In this document: in pieces, positions 6,532 through 7,092 of the stretch
How positions within the stretch are numbered: position 1 is the first letter of the stretch
How the letters are laid out: every line of letters starts with the position of its first letter
From: Flavobacteriales bacterium
GTDB taxonomy: Bacteria > Bacteroidota > Bacteroidia > Flavobacteriales > Flavobacteriaceae
Assembly (NCBI GenBank): GCA_003229235.1
Contig: QIIH01000087.1
Location: 1-7,092 of the forward strand
Reading direction: 5' to 3'
Length of the DNA: 7,092 nucleotides
Translations under genes and position numbers: made by a program
Notes under the pieces: model-generated
What the model was told of the DNA's origin: nothing
Seen by the model: the letters and a program-made list of their open reading frames with translations, nothing else
Database searches by the model: none

Positions 6532-6853
6532 ACACGAAACATTTTATCTGTTAACAGACGATAATAAAGACACCAAGTCTTTTGGTGCGTATTTAATGCG
6601 CATTGTACCAGAACATTATGCAGACGATGAAATCGTAGTTGACCTCACAGTTTATTCACAAATTACCTTGGGCCATTTGCTTCATTTTTTAGAAGTCTCT
6701 AACTTACATCGGGGTAATAAACACTCTTTTGTGTTTGTTTGCGATGCTATAGACATAGACGATATTCCGCTAGAAATGGTCGTCGTGCCAACATTAGGTG
6801 AGGCTGAAGATATCATTGAGATGGAAAACATCGAACGCGACTTAGGCTTTTAA
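6518..6853 (+). CDS. Small STAS-like conserved protein between pyrB and rnz
   Basis: This 111-residue acidic cytoplasmic protein has no signal peptide or membrane segment. I recognise it only as the kind of short protein found before RNase Z in flavobacterial genomes, sometimes labelled as RNase Z itself although it carries no metal-binding motif. The order of a hydrophobic strand (EIVVDLTVY, 38-46), a helix (LGHLLHFLEVSN, 51-62), a second strand (HSFVFVCD, 69-76) and a C-terminal helix (GEAEDIIEMENIERDL, 94-109) resembles a STAS/anti-sigma-antagonist fold. That is a fold impression, not a function, and a phosphorylatable serine typical of SpoIIAA is not evident. The ATG lies inside the last codons of pyrB (14-base overlap), and the next Met (residue 27) would remove the first strand region. 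The stop is two bases before the rnz start, suggesting translational coupling with both neighbours. Confidence 0.75.
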   Translation: MIATKHETFYLLTDDNKDTKSFGAYLMRIVPEHYADDEIVVDLTVYSQITLGHLLHFLEVSNLHRGNKHSFVFVCDAIDIDDIPLEMVVVPTLGEAEDIIEMENIERDLGF

Positions 6854-6855
6854 TC

Positions 6856-7092
6856 GTGAAACTCACAATATTAGGCTGTTATTCGGCTACGCCCAGAACC
6901 CATACCAATGCTACGGCTCAGGTTTTAGAAATTCGTAATGAGACAATTTTAATTGATTGTAGCGAAGGAACGCAAGTACAATTGCGCAAGGCAAAAGTTA
7001 AGTTCTCTCGAATCAAGCATATTTTTATTTCTCATCTTCATGGGGATCATTACTTTGGTCTTATAGGGTTGCTATCGACATTTCAATTACTA
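6856..7092 (+). CDS. rnz: Ribonuclease Z, N-terminal part (3' end cut by window)
   Basis: RNase Z is a zinc-dependent endonuclease that trims the 3' trailer of tRNA precursors. The reading frame starts with GTG, two bases after the preceding stop, and is open for 79 codons to the window end. The product begins with the typical KLTILGCYSATPR strand and loop (residues 2-14), then LIDCSEGTQVQLR (32-44), and carries the metallo-beta-lactamase motif HLHGDH, with ligands His60, His62, Asp64 and His65. The domain is therefore the zinc-binding N-terminal half of a canonical short-form enzyme of about 300 residues. The family usually has Gly where this protein has Ser36 (DCSEGTQ versus DCGEGTQ). A conservative change there need not harm activity. 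No ATG alternative exists near the start, and the alignment of the first residues to family members supports the GTG. It is probably the fourth gene of the pyrR cluster. Confidence 0.94.
   Translation, partial: MKLTILGCYSATPRTHTNATAQVLEIRNETILIDCSEGTQVQLRKAKVKFSRIKHIFISHLHGDHYFGLIGLLSTFQLL

Overview
The window looks like a stretch of chromosome from a member of the Bacteroidota, most likely a flavobacterium. The base composition is AT-rich. The two best promoters have the Bacteroidota -33/-7 form (TTG or TTTG, a spacer of 19-20, then TAnnTTTG), start codons lack clear Shine-Dalgarno sequences, and the proteins read like flavobacterial orthologues. This assignment is inference from sequence character; no database search was run. 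Most of the content is core housekeeping. I see no CRISPR array, insertion sequence, tRNA or rRNA.

Left part (1-2040): the window opens inside the last 88 codons of cytidylate kinase (cmk, + strand). Facing it on the minus strand is a gene for an exported M20-family amidohydrolase of the AbgB type. The 305 bases between that gene's start and rpsA hold two perfect DNA palindromes near the amidohydrolase start, a good promoter for rpsA, and an rpsA leader of about 145 bases in which three successive stem-loops can be drawn. The last stem-loop ends 8 bases before the start codon.

Middle (2041-4994): rpsA encodes a full-length six-domain ribosomal protein S1 and is closed by a textbook intrinsic terminator. 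Next comes a Gfo/Idh/MocA-type NAD(P)-dependent oxidoreductase gene. It is broken by a one-base deletion in a run of T and begins with a TTG codon.

Right part (4996-7092): a promoter directly after the oxidoreductase stop codon drives a tightly packed cluster: pyrR, pyrB, a 111-residue STAS-like protein, and the start of RNase Z (cut by the window end). Genes are 1-2 bases apart or overlap, so they are probably co-transcribed and translationally coupled. PyrR and PyrB belong to pyrimidine nucleotide metabolism, as does Cmk at the other end, while S1 and RNase Z serve translation and tRNA maturation.

The most interesting observation is the structured rpsA leader, a candidate site for autogenous control of S1. 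Next are the frameshifted oxidoreductase, and a pyrR leader that appears too short for classical PyrR attenuation.
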